Under the pieces are notes generated by a model, which did not search any database, was not told where the DNA came from, and saw only the letters and a list, made by a program, of their open reading frames with translations. Positions 17,321 through 25,595 of a stretch of 64,000 nt of DNA are shown piece by piece. The translations under genes and the position numbers were made by a program. The stretch comes from an uncultured Corynebacterium sp. (lineage in GTDB: Bacteria > Actinomycetota > Actinomycetes > Mycobacteriales > Mycobacteriaceae), in NCBI RefSeq assembly GCF_946221935.1, contig NZ_CAMIGN010000002.1:62001-126000 (forward strand). The letters run 5' to 3'. How positions within the stretch are numbered: position 1 is the stretch's first letter; the number at the start of each line of letters is the position of its first letter.

Positions 17321-18769
17321 ATGATTCTCACCGGACTAGCTTTAGGTGCTGTCCTTGGCTGGGTTATGCAGCGCGGACGGTTCTGCGTCACCGGCATGAT
17401 CCGCGACATTTTCCTCAACAAGACGTGGCGCGGCTTTAACGCACTGCTCATCGTTATCGCCGTACATGCCGTTGGCCTTGCCGCTCTCACTTCTGCGGGT
17501 GTGATCACTCCGGAGTACAAGTCCTTTGCTCCAATAGCAGTGGTTCTCGGTGGGTTGCTGTTCGGCGCAGGAATCGTGTTGGCCGGCGGTTGCGCGTCTG
17601 GCACCTGGTACCGCTCGGCAGAAGGCCTCATCGGTTCGTGGCTTGCCCTTGTGTTCTATGCGGGAAGCGCTGCGGCTATGAAGGGTGGCGCGCTGAACTT
17701 CCTCAATGAGGGATTGCGAAGCTGGAAGCTGCCCATAACCACCATCCACGGTTCTCTAGGTATCTCCGTCTGGTGGCTAGTGATTCCCTTCGCCATCGGT
17801 GTGGCCTTTCTTACCCGGCACTTCCTTTCGCAGGAAGCTAAGGCGCCCACGATGGCAACGCTGAAGCCAAAGAAAACTGGCTTGGCGCACGTACTCGCAG
17901 AGAAGCCATGGCATTTCTACCCGACCGCAGCGATCATCGGTGCGCTGGGAGTGCTCGCATGGCCGCTGTCGGCAGCGACCGGACGTAACGACGGCCTGGG
18001 TATTACCAGCCCCTCGTCCAACCTGTCGAAGTTCCTCATTGGCGGTGAAGACAAGGTCGACTGGGGAGTCATGCTGGTGCTTGGCCTCCTAGTAGGAGCG
18101 TTCTTCGCGGCCAAGGCGTCGGGAGAATTCCGGCTGCGCGTTCCTTCCGCCGAACAGGCCGTCCGCTCCGTTATCGGCGGTGTGCTGATGGGTGTGGGCG
18201 CGTCCGCTGCGGGTGGCTGCACCGTGGGCAACGGCATGGTGCAGACCTCCCTGTTCAGCTACCAGGGATGGGTTGCGCTGTTGTTCATCGCCATCGGAAT
18301 CGGCATTGCCTCCAAGCTGTGGCTCAAACCCACCGACGCGGTGCCTGGCCAGACTCAGACCAAACCGCGCAACGTAAATCCCACCAGCACTGGAACGAGT
18401 GCTGCAGACCACGGGTCCATGGCTGCTCAGCTGGGGTTCCAAACCACCGGAACGCTCCTGCTAGATCGGAAATCTACGGCGGCGGAGGCTGTGGCGTCGA
18501 AAAGCGATGAGGTAGACAACGGCCTCCAGCTAGTCGGCGAGCGGACCTATAAGCTCGACACCCTCGGTGCGGTATGCCCTTTCCCGCTGGTAGACGCGAA
18601 GGCGGCAATGTCTGACCTTGCCGTCGGTGATTCACTGCAGATCGATTTCGACTGCACGCAGGCGACGGACGCCATCCCGCGATGGGCTGCCAACGATGGC
18701 CATGAGGTCACGAACTTTGAGCAGACCACCGACGCCGGTTGGACGATTACCGTGAAGAAGGGCTGCTAG
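17321..18769 (+). CDS. YeeE/TsuA thiosulfate transporter fused to TusA
   Basis: 482 residues. The first 340 or so form a YeeE/YedE membrane domain. Its three conserved cysteines are at Cys22 (GRFCVTG), Cys91 (AGGCASGTWYR) and Cys300 (AGGCTVGNG); as I recall, the first two match the TsuA positions used to relay thiosulfate. After a Thr/Ser-rich linker (about 340-405) comes a TusA-like domain with the catalytic CPFP motif at Cys419, ending KKGC. In E. coli these are separate proteins, YeeE and YeeD. The fusion should import thiosulfate and hand it to cysteine synthesis. ATG 17321 is preceded by GGGGAG. The gene is divergent from ahpC. Confidence 0.88.
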   Translation: MILTGLALGAVLGWVMQRGRFCVTGMIRDIFLNKTWRGFNALLIVIAVHAVGLAALTSAGVITPEYKSFAPIAVVLGGLLFGAGIVLAGGCASGTWYRSAEGLIGSWLALVFYAGSAAAMKGGALNFLNEGLRSWKLPITTIHGSLGISVWWLVIPFAIGVAFLTRHFLSQEAKAPTMATLKPKKTGLAHVLAEKPWHFYPTAAIIGALGVLAWPLSAATGRNDGLGITSPSSNLSKFLIGGEDKVDWGVMLVLGLLVGAFFAAKASGEFRLRVPSAEQAVRSVIGGVLMGVGASAAGGCTVGNGMVQTSLFSYQGWVALLFIAIGIGIASKLWLKPTDAVPGQTQTKPRNVNPTSTGTSAADHGSMAAQLGFQTTGTLLLDRKSTAAEAVASKSDEVDNGLQLVGERTYKLDTLGAVCPFPLVDAKAAMSDLAVGDSLQIDFDCTQATDAIPRWAANDGHEVTNFEQTTDAGWTITVKKGC

Positions 18770-18796
18770 TCTCCCCCGCTTCGGGGTGCCTGGGGA

Positions 18797-19582
18797 ATGA
18801 GTGGCGTCACCAAAAAGCGAATGGCCGGTGGCACCAGCAACAATGGGGGCATGAGCGATTCACCGGTAACCAGGCACACAATCTTTCAGAACTCCCTGAT
18901 GACCGCCCTCCTGGACGGTATTTACGACGGCGAGATGACCGTCGGAGAGCTGCTGGGCAAGGGCAACTTCGGGCTCGGAACATTCGACGCATTGGATGGC
19001 GAAATGGTGATCATCGACGGCGTTTGCTATCAGCTGCGCCACGACGGCACCGCCACCCGCGCGGATCTGGAGACCTGTAGCCCTTATGCCGTGGCCACCA
19101 ACTTCGTGCCACGCATCCGCCGCCGCGCACCGGAGAACATCCGCCGCGCGGACCTATCGAAGTTCATCGACGGCATGACTCCCTCCTCGAATTACATGTA
19201 CGCCGTCCGCATTACCGGGCACTTTAGTAGCGTGGTGACGCGCACCGTAATCAAGCAGGAACCGCCGTATCGGCCGATGGTGCAGGTTACGGAGGATGAC
19301 GCCGAGCAGCACTTCACCGACGTGACGGGCATTATTGCGGGCTTCCGCACTCCGGTCTATGAGAAGGGGATCTCTGTTCCCGGCTGCCACGTGCACTTCA
19401 TCGACGACTCGCGCACCGTCGGCGGGCATGTGCTGGATTTCACCCTGGAGGAGGGCAAGATCGAACTGTGCCCTGGAACTGACCTGGAGCTGCGACTACC
19501 GTTGACCAGCGCGTTCTCGCAGGCGAACCTGGATCCGGAGGATCTAGACGAGCAGCTGCACAAGACAGAGGTAAAAGACTAG
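18797..19582 (+). CDS. budA: Alpha-acetolactate decarboxylase
   Basis: 261 residues. The family pattern is clear: LMTALLDGIYDGEMTVGELL, GNFGLGTFDALDGEM, then the zinc ligands in the HVHFID motif plus GGHVLDF. The enzyme converts alpha-acetolactate to acetoin. This steers pyruvate to a neutral product and can also trim excess branched-chain precursor. Starts at 18797, 18824 or 18851 are possible; GGGGAA near the first and GGGGGC near the last are both weak sites. No acetolactate synthase or butanediol dehydrogenase gene is adjacent. It lies 27 bases after the thiosulfate transporter and may be co-transcribed with it. Confidence 0.92.
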   Translation: MSGVTKKRMAGGTSNNGGMSDSPVTRHTIFQNSLMTALLDGIYDGEMTVGELLGKGNFGLGTFDALDGEMVIIDGVCYQLRHDGTATRADLETCSPYAVATNFVPRIRRRAPENIRRADLSKFIDGMTPSSNYMYAVRITGHFSSVVTRTVIKQEPPYRPMVQVTEDDAEQHFTDVTGIIAGFRTPVYEKGISVPGCHVHFIDDSRTVGGHVLDFTLEEGKIELCPGTDLELRLPLTSAFSQANLDPEDLDEQLHKTEVKD

Positions 19583-19618
19583 CCCCGATTAATGGCTCCG
19601 CGGAACCATTAACCGGGA
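19583..19618. terminator. Bidirectional terminator between budA and fadB
   Basis: An 18-base near-perfect inverted repeat (CCCCGATTAATGGCTCCG with its complement, three mismatches or G-U pairs) lies directly after the budA stop and 26 bases before the fadB stop on the opposite strand. It can serve both converging genes. Confidence 0.75.
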
Positions 19619-19643
19619 CTATTACCTAAAAGGGGAGGAAGAA

Positions 19644-21971
19644 CTACTTCTTCAGGGACTCCAGCGGGGTGAAGCGCTCGCCGTACTTAGCGGCCAGCTC
19701 CTCAGCGCGGGCAACGAAGCCTGCAACGCCGCGGGTCGGGTAGTCGCCACCGTCGCGGTCTGCCACCTTGCCCTCAGGCAGAACGGCAGCGGCCGGGCGG
19801 TCGTAGTTCTTGATGTACTGACGGGTACCACCGGTCCATGCCGGGAAGCCGATACCCATGATGGAGCCGATGTTGGCATCCGCATCGGAGGTCAGCACGC
19901 CCTCGTCGATGCACTTCTGGGTTTCCAGAGCCTCCGCGAACAGCGGGCGCTCGACCAGGTCGATGAAGGCCGGTGCGTCAGCCGGAACGTTGGAGCCAGC
20001 GGATACGCCGGTGGAATCAGTAGCAGCCTTCTTGGCAGCGCCGACGGTGGCGGAATCCAGGCCGTGGCCAGCAACGGTGGACTCGGCGTCGGCGACCTTC
20101 ACCTTGCCAGCGCCCAGCTCGTCCCACAGGCCACGCCACAGGCCGGCACGGCGACCTTCCTCGTTGTACTCGTAGAAGCCCTTGCCCTCCAGCTTGCCGG
20201 GGCGGTCGTAGACGTCCAGCATCTTGTCCACAATCTCGGTTACGCCACCGTCGTCGACGGTGAGGCCAGCGGCTTCCTGGGCAGCACGGGTCTCGGAGCC
20301 GATCTTGCGGGCCAGCTTCAGGTTCAGCTCGTCCTGCAGCTGCAGCGGCGGTGCCGGGTAGCCGGCCTGGCGGCCAGCGGCCTCGATCACTGCCGGGTCG
20401 ATGCCCTCAGCCAGCATGCGCATAGCCTCGTTCAGGAAGAAGCCGATAACGCGGGAAGTGTAGAAGCCACGGGAGTCGTTGACGACGATCGGGGTCTTGC
20501 GGATCTGGCCGGTGAAGTCCAGGGCCGCAGCCAGGGTCTCGTCGGAGGTCTCCTCGCCCTTGATAATCTCCACCAGCGGCATCTTGTCGACCGGGGAGAA
20601 GAAGTGGATGCCGATGAAGTCCTTCGGGCGCTTTACGCCCGTAGCCAGCTCGGTAATCGGCAGGGTAGAGGTGTTGGAGCCCAGCACACAATCCTCCGGC
20701 ACGGCTGCCTCGATCTCTGCCCAGACCTTGTGCTTCAGCTCGGTGTTCTCGAACACGGCCTCGATCACGATGTCACAGTCGGACAAGTCGGAGTAGTCAA
20801 CGGAGGGCTTGATGCGGTCCAGCAGGGCCTTGGACTTCTCCTCGGTGGTCTTGCCGCGCTTCAGCGCCTTGGCCTCCAGGCCCTCGGAGTAGGACTTGCC
20901 CTTCTCAGCGGCCTCCATCTTGATGTCCTTCAGCACGACCTCCATGCCAGCCTTTGCTGCCACGTAGGCGATCGCTGCGCCCATCATGCCGGCACCAACC
21001 ATGCCCAGCTTCTTGAACTGCTTCTTCTCGACGTCCTTCGGGCGGGAGCCGCCACCGTTGCAGTACTGCAGGTCGAAGAAGAATGCCTGCATCATGTTCT
21101 TGGAGGTCGTGCCGGTGACCAGCTCCACGAAGTAACGGGTCTCTACGGCCGTGGCCTCTTCGATGTTCTTCAGCTGTGCGCCCTCAACGGCGGCCTTCAG
21201 GATGGCCTTCGGAGCCGGCATCGGTGCGCCCTTGATCTGCTTGGTCACGTTAGCCGGGAAGGAGGGCAGGAACTGTGCCAGCTTCGGGCTGGTCGGGGTA
21301 CCACCCGGGATCTTGAAGCCCTTCTGGTCCCATGGCTGGGTAGCTTCCGGGTTCTCCTTGATCCACTTCTTCGCAGCGTCGACCAGCTGGTCAGCCGGGA
21401 CGATCTCGTCGATCAGGCCGGTCTTCAGTGCGTCCTCTGCACGGAACTGGCGTCCGGTGGTCAGGACCTTCATCAGTGCGTCCTGCAGACCCAGCATGCG
21501 AACCACGCGGGTCACACCGCCGCCACCCGGCAGCAGACCCAGGGTGACCTCTGGCAGGCCAACCTTCAGGCCTTTGGCGTCAGAAGCAATGCGGTGGTGG
21601 GTAGCCAGCGCGATCTCCAGGCCACCGCCGAGAGCCGCACCGTTGATGGCGGCGACAACCGGCACGCCGAGGGTCTCGATGGCGCGCAGGCCGGCCTTCA
21701 TGCCGTCGATCTGCTTGGTGATTGCTTCTGCATCTTCCGGGGTGGACTTGATCATCGACTTGATGTCGCCACCTGCGAAGAAGGTCTTCTTTGCAGAGGT
21801 GATAACTACGCCCTTGGCCTCGCCGGATTCCACTGCGCCCTGCAGCTTCTCCACGAGCTCGGGCAGCTCGCCCTGGAAGGTGTCGTTCATGGTGTTGACC
21901 GGCTGGTTCGGGTCGTCCATGGTGATGGTTACGATGCCGTCGCCATCCTGGTCCCACTTGAACATGCTCAT
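19644..21971 (-). CDS. fadB: FadB-type enoyl-CoA hydratase / 3-hydroxyacyl-CoA dehydrogenase
   Basis: 775 residues. The first 200 or so are an enoyl-CoA hydratase (crotonase) domain with the oxyanion-hole loop in AAINGAALGGGLEIALATHH. The middle is an NAD-binding dehydrogenase domain starting GMVGAGMMGAAIAYVAAKAG, followed by the catalytic part (IGIHFFSPVDKMPLVEII). The C-terminal 3HCDH domain includes FLNEAMRMLAEG. It carries out steps two and three of fatty-acid beta-oxidation. ATG 21971 has AAGGAG eight bases upstream. It lies about 110 bases downstream of fadA in the same direction and forms the classical FadA-FadB pair. Confidence 0.94.
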   Translation of the reverse strand: MSMFKWDQDGDGIVTITMDDPNQPVNTMNDTFQGELPELVEKLQGAVESGEAKGVVITSAKKTFFAGGDIKSMIKSTPEDAEAITKQIDGMKAGLRAIETLGVPVVAAINGAALGGGLEIALATHHRIASDAKGLKVGLPEVTLGLLPGGGGVTRVVRMLGLQDALMKVLTTGRQFRAEDALKTGLIDEIVPADQLVDAAKKWIKENPEATQPWDQKGFKIPGGTPTSPKLAQFLPSFPANVTKQIKGAPMPAPKAILKAAVEGAQLKNIEEATAVETRYFVELVTGTTSKNMMQAFFFDLQYCNGGGSRPKDVEKKQFKKLGMVGAGMMGAAIAYVAAKAGMEVVLKDIKMEAAEKGKSYSEGLEAKALKRGKTTEEKSKALLDRIKPSVDYSDLSDCDIVIEAVFENTELKHKVWAEIEAAVPEDCVLGSNTSTLPITELATGVKRPKDFIGIHFFSPVDKMPLVEIIKGEETSDETLAAALDFTGQIRKTPIVVNDSRGFYTSRVIGFFLNEAMRMLAEGIDPAVIEAAGRQAGYPAPPLQLQDELNLKLARKIGSETRAAQEAAGLTVDDGGVTEIVDKMLDVYDRPGKLEGKGFYEYNEEGRRAGLWRGLWDELGAGKVKVADAESTVAGHGLDSATVGAAKKAATDSTGVSAGSNVPADAPAFIDLVERPLFAEALETQKCIDEGVLTSDADANIGSIMGIGFPAWTGGTRQYIKNYDRPAAAVLPEGKVADRDGGDYPTRGVAGFVARAEELAAKYGERFTPLESLKK

Positions 21972-22082
21972 GTGTGATGCTCCTTGTTTTATGTATTGAC
22001 GCCCTCACGCATCCGTTCGCGGGAGGAAGTCAGAGGAAAATTTTGAGTGTTTCTGGTGCTTTTGGTTTGCGGGAAAGGTCGG

Positions 22083-23312
22083 TTAGACGCGCTCGATGAT
22101 CGTGGCCACACCCATGCCAGCTGCGACACAGAGGGTGATCAGGGCGTAGCGACCGCCGGTGCGGTGCAGCTCGTCGACAGCGGTACCGGTGATGATCGCG
22201 CCGGTGGCGCCGAGCGGGTGACCCATGGCGATGGCGCCACCGGAGACGTTCAGCTTCTCGTCCGGAATGTTCAGCTCGCGCTGTGCACGCAGTACGACGG
22301 AGGAGAAAGCCTCGTTGATCTCCCAGATGTCGATGTCCTCGGGCTTCAGGCCCGCCTTGGCCAGAGCGGCGCGGGAAGCTGGGGCCGGGGCGGTCAGCAT
22401 GATGGTCGGCTCCACACCGGAAGTAGCGACGGAGACAACGCGGGCGCGCGGGGTAAGGTCGAAGTCCTTACCGGCCTGCTCGGAACCGATGGCCAGCAGC
22501 GCTGCGCCGTCGACGATGCCGGAGGAGTTACCTGCGTGGTGCAGGTGGTTGATGCGCTCCAACTGCGGGTACTTGGTCTGTGCGACAGCGTCGAAACCAC
22601 CCTGGTCGCCGATCATGGCGAAGGCGGGCTTCAGGCCAGACAGACCCTCGACGGTGGTGCCGGGGCGGATGGTCTCGTCGCGGTCCAGCAGGGTCACGCC
22701 GTTCTGATCCTTCACCGGAACGACGGTGCGGTCGAAGCGGCCTTCTTCCCAGGCCTTGGATGCGCGCTCGTGGGATCGAGCTGCGAAGGTGTCCAGATCC
22801 TCGCGGGTCAGGCCGTCCAGGCTGGCGATGATGTCAGCGGAGATGCCCTGAGGGATGAAGTCGTTGTAGAAGTTGGAGGCCGGATCCATGGCCAGGGCGC
22901 CGCCGTCGGAACCCATTGGGACGCGGGACATGGACTCCACGCCACCGACGAAGACCAGGTCGTCCCAGCCGGAGCGGATCTTCTGGGCACCAAGGTTCAC
23001 GGCGGTCAGGCCGGAGGCGCAGTAGCGGTTCACCTGGAGGCCGGTGGCGGTGTACGGCAGGCCGGCGTTCAGTGCGGCGGTGCGGGCGATATCCATGCCC
23101 TGGTCGCCGACGGGGGTGACACAGCCAGCGATGACGTCACTGATGCGGTTAGGGTCGATGCCCGGGTTGCGCTCAATGATTGCCTCGATCAGACCGGAGA
23201 GCAGGTCGACGGGCTTTGCGGTGTGCAGGGAGCCGCCCGGCTTGCCCTTGCCACGCGGGGTGCGGACGGCGTCGTAAATGAATGCCTCTGGGGCGCCAGT
23301 GTTACTGGTCAT
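22083..23312 (-). CDS. fadA: Acetyl-CoA acyltransferase (thiolase)
   Basis: 409 residues. The acylated cysteine lies in NRYCASGLTAVN, the catalytic His in GHPLGATGA and the second Cys near the C-terminus in LITLCVAAGMG. It cleaves 3-ketoacyl-CoA to acetyl-CoA and a shortened acyl-CoA, the last step of beta-oxidation. I start it at ATG 23312 (MTSNTGAPEAF), with AGGA upstream; the frame stays open to 23390 without a ribosome site. Together with fadB it indicates use of host or environmental fatty acids. A biosynthetic acetyl-CoA acetyltransferase role is less likely given the partner. Confidence 0.94.
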   Translation of the reverse strand: MTSNTGAPEAFIYDAVRTPRGKGKPGGSLHTAKPVDLLSGLIEAIIERNPGIDPNRISDVIAGCVTPVGDQGMDIARTAALNAGLPYTATGLQVNRYCASGLTAVNLGAQKIRSGWDDLVFVGGVESMSRVPMGSDGGALAMDPASNFYNDFIPQGISADIIASLDGLTREDLDTFAARSHERASKAWEEGRFDRTVVPVKDQNGVTLLDRDETIRPGTTVEGLSGLKPAFAMIGDQGGFDAVAQTKYPQLERINHLHHAGNSSGIVDGAALLAIGSEQAGKDFDLTPRARVVSVATSGVEPTIMLTAPAPASRAALAKAGLKPEDIDIWEINEAFSSVVLRAQRELNIPDEKLNVSGGAIAMGHPLGATGAIITGTAVDELHRTGGRYALITLCVAAGMGVATIIERV

Positions 23313-23503
23313 GTCAGTCCTATTTCCTATCGTTCTCGACAGTGATTTGTTAGTGATTTGTACGCGCAAAGCACTAACCTTGTGTCTCACGCCACATTAC
23401 CCGTTCTTTGGGGAAATAGTTGTAGTCTTATGTCTTTTCCTGCCCCTTTTATGCCCCACGTGGTGCCCCCGTTGAGGTGGATCGTGGGGGAATAGCTGGG
23501 GAA

Positions 23504-24334
23504 TCAGCGCTTTTGAAAGACCAACACCAAGTTCGAGACCGCGAACTCGCGTAGCCCTGGAACCCTCACCATCCACCATGCCCACCACGGGTGATACCGC
23601 GGGAAAGCGGCCACGAGCTCGGCGGAATCATCCGCGCGGGCGTGCACCTTGCGGCCGTATTCCAAACCCTCAGAGGCCGAAACGTTAAACAGGCTTTCGC
23701 CCCAACGGTTCTTCGGCGGCTTGCCCATCTTCTGCTCATAGCGCCGGGCTGCGAACTCCCCGCCCACGTAGTGCTGCCATAGGCCGGTTTCGTGCCCGCC
23801 GAACGGACCCAACCACACCGTGTAGCTGTAGATCATTACTCCGCCGGGTTTCGTCACCCGTAGCATTTCGTCCGCCATCCGCCACGGATCCGGCACGTGT
23901 TCGGCGACATTGGAAGAGTAGGTGATGTCGAAGGCGTCACTAACAAAAGGTAGATCCAGCCCCGAACCCCGCACCGAGGTCTGCAGCTTAATACCTGCGG
24001 CGGCCATCTCGCCGACGTCCGGTTCGCAGGTGTAATAATCCGCGCCGGCTTTGTCGAAGGCCACGCCGAAGTAGCCGGGTCCGCCGCCGACGTCCAGGAT
24101 CTTTGCGCCATGCAAAGGCTCTTCAGCTGCACTAGCTGTTAAGCCACGCACGCCGGCGTAAACGTCCCGGATCAATCCGACCGTGTCCGCAGCTAGGTGG
24201 CCGTAGAAAATATCCGGGCGAGTTTGCTCGTATTTGAAATCATTCAGCAGGCCAAAAGAACGGCGTAGCGTCGCACGGCGACGGAAGACGCTCAACGCTG
24301 TGCGCTGCCGAGAGGGGTGGTTGTTAAGGCTCAT
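23504..24334 (-). CDS. mtrP: MtrP-like methyltransferase of the mycolate locus
   Basis: 276 residues, SAM-dependent class I methyltransferase. Motif I is ILDVGGGPGYFGVAFDKAG, followed by the acidic TCEPD. Motif II/post-I is in FDITYSSNVAEHVPDP and motif III in TKPGGVMIYSY. The position next to a GT4 and upstream of the TmaT/AftD genes is that of M. tuberculosis Rv0224c and C. glutamicum MtrP. MtrP was reported to be needed for efficient transport of trehalose mycolates. The assignment rests on gene order plus family. The exact acceptor is unknown. No strong ribosome site is seen before ATG 24334. Confidence 0.82.
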   Translation of the reverse strand: MSLNNHPSRQRTALSVFRRRATLRRSFGLLNDFKYEQTRPDIFYGHLAADTVGLIRDVYAGVRGLTASAAEEPLHGAKILDVGGGPGYFGVAFDKAGADYYTCEPDVGEMAAAGIKLQTSVRGSGLDLPFVSDAFDITYSSNVAEHVPDPWRMADEMLRVTKPGGVMIYSYTVWLGPFGGHETGLWQHYVGGEFAARRYEQKMGKPPKNRWGESLFNVSASEGLEYGRKVHARADDSAELVAAFPRYHPWWAWWMVRVPGLREFAVSNLVLVFQKR

Positions 24335-24440
24335 CGAGTGTCCATTTTTTCAGGTTGCGAGGCGATTGCGCGCAGGTTTCGCTAAAGATTCGCCAAAGCC
24401 CTCAAAGGTGCAGGCAGGGATGGATAGAATAGTGTTCATC

Positions 24441-25595
24441 ATGAAAGTACTGCTTCTCTGTTGGCGCGACACGAACCACCCCGAAGGTGGCGGCAGTGAG
24501 CGTTATTTGGAGCGAGTCGGGCAGTACCTCGCCGACCAAGGCCACCAGGTAGTTTTCCGCACGGCACACTACTCCGGTGCGTCTCGTTCGGAACAGCTGA
24601 GCCCCAACTTCCGCTTCTCCCGTGGGGGCGGAAACTTAACGGTCTACTTGCGTGCCCTAGCTGCGATTCTTGCCGCACGTCGGGGGCGGGGGCCGTTAGC
24701 GGATATCGGGCGCCCAGATGTGGTGGTGGATACACAAAACGGTGTGCCTTTCTTCGCCTCCCTCGTAGCGGGCGCCCCCACGGTCGTGCTCACCCACCAC
24801 TGCCACCGTGAGCAGTGGTCTGTCGCAGGCCCGGTGCTCTCCCGTATCGGGTGGTTTATCGAATCGACTCTCTCGCCATGGATCCACCGCCGTCGCCGTT
24901 GGGTCACTGTCTCGGCACCGTCGGCCGAGGAGTTTATCGAGTTGGGTGTGCCTCGCGGCAATATTGAGATCATTCGTAACGGCGTGGATCCGGTTGCTTC
25001 CTCTTTGATTCCGGACGCCCCTAACCCCAACTCCGACGATGCCATTGAAGAACCGACGATTCACTTGGTGGCGCTTTCTCGACTGGTGCCCCACAAGCAG
25101 ATTGAACATGCGCTCGACGCGGTAGCCGCGGTGGCGCGCACCCATCCGAACGTACGCCTGGACGTTATCGGCGACGGGTGGTGGGCCGACCGTCTGCGGG
25201 ACTATGCCCGCGAGCTGGGCATCGAACCGCTGGTGATCTTCCACGGCTACGTGTCCGAGGAGTTGAAGCACCGAATCCTCAACCGCGCCTCGGTGCACGT
25301 AATGCCTTCCCGGAAGGAAGGATGGGGTCTAGCCGTCATTGAGGCCGGGCAACACGGAGTGCCAACCGTGGGTTATGAGTCTTCTGCCGGGCTGCGGGAT
25401 TCTGTTATTGACGGGGAAACCGGTCTGCTGTGCGATTCGCCAGGTGGGCTGATGAACGCGGTGGAGTTTCTCCTGGACAACCCCGAGAAGCGCCGGGCAA
25501 TGGGGCGTGCCGCGCAGCGCCGTGCGCGGGAGTTCTCCTGGGAAGCTACCGGAGCTTCATGGGAGAAACTGCTGCGCGAGGAGGCCGAGCACTAG
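24441..25595 (+). CDS. GT4 glycosyltransferase (Rv0225-like)
   Basis: 384 residues from ATG 24441 (MKVLLLCWRDTNHPEGGGSE). The GEGGSE-like loop PEGGGSERYLERVGQYL binds the donor phosphates in GT4 enzymes. The C-terminal Rossmann domain has the EX7E-type motif in SRKEGWGLAVIEAGQHG. Starts at 24432 (GTG) or 24421 (ATG) are possible. It is divergent from mtrP and occupies the place of Rv0225. It is probably a cytoplasmic, nucleotide-sugar dependent enzyme acting on an envelope glycolipid or glycan. Its 3-prime end overlaps the convergent membrane gene by 50 bases. Confidence 0.85.
   Translation: MKVLLLCWRDTNHPEGGGSERYLERVGQYLADQGHQVVFRTAHYSGASRSEQLSPNFRFSRGGGNLTVYLRALAAILAARRGRGPLADIGRPDVVVDTQNGVPFFASLVAGAPTVVLTHHCHREQWSVAGPVLSRIGWFIESTLSPWIHRRRRWVTVSAPSAEEFIELGVPRGNIEIIRNGVDPVASSLIPDAPNPNSDDAIEEPTIHLVALSRLVPHKQIEHALDAVAAVARTHPNVRLDVIGDGWWADRLRDYARELGIEPLVIFHGYVSEELKHRILNRASVHVMPSRKEGWGLAVIEAGQHGVPTVGYESSAGLRDSVIDGETGLLCDSPGGLMNAVEFLLDNPEKRRAMGRAAQRRAREFSWEATGASWEKLLREEAEH

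Noticed and set aside
20064..21977. Open frame of 637 residues on the plus strand opposite fadB
   Set aside because: Shadow of fadB codon bias; the fadB frame contains all expected motifs and this one contains none.
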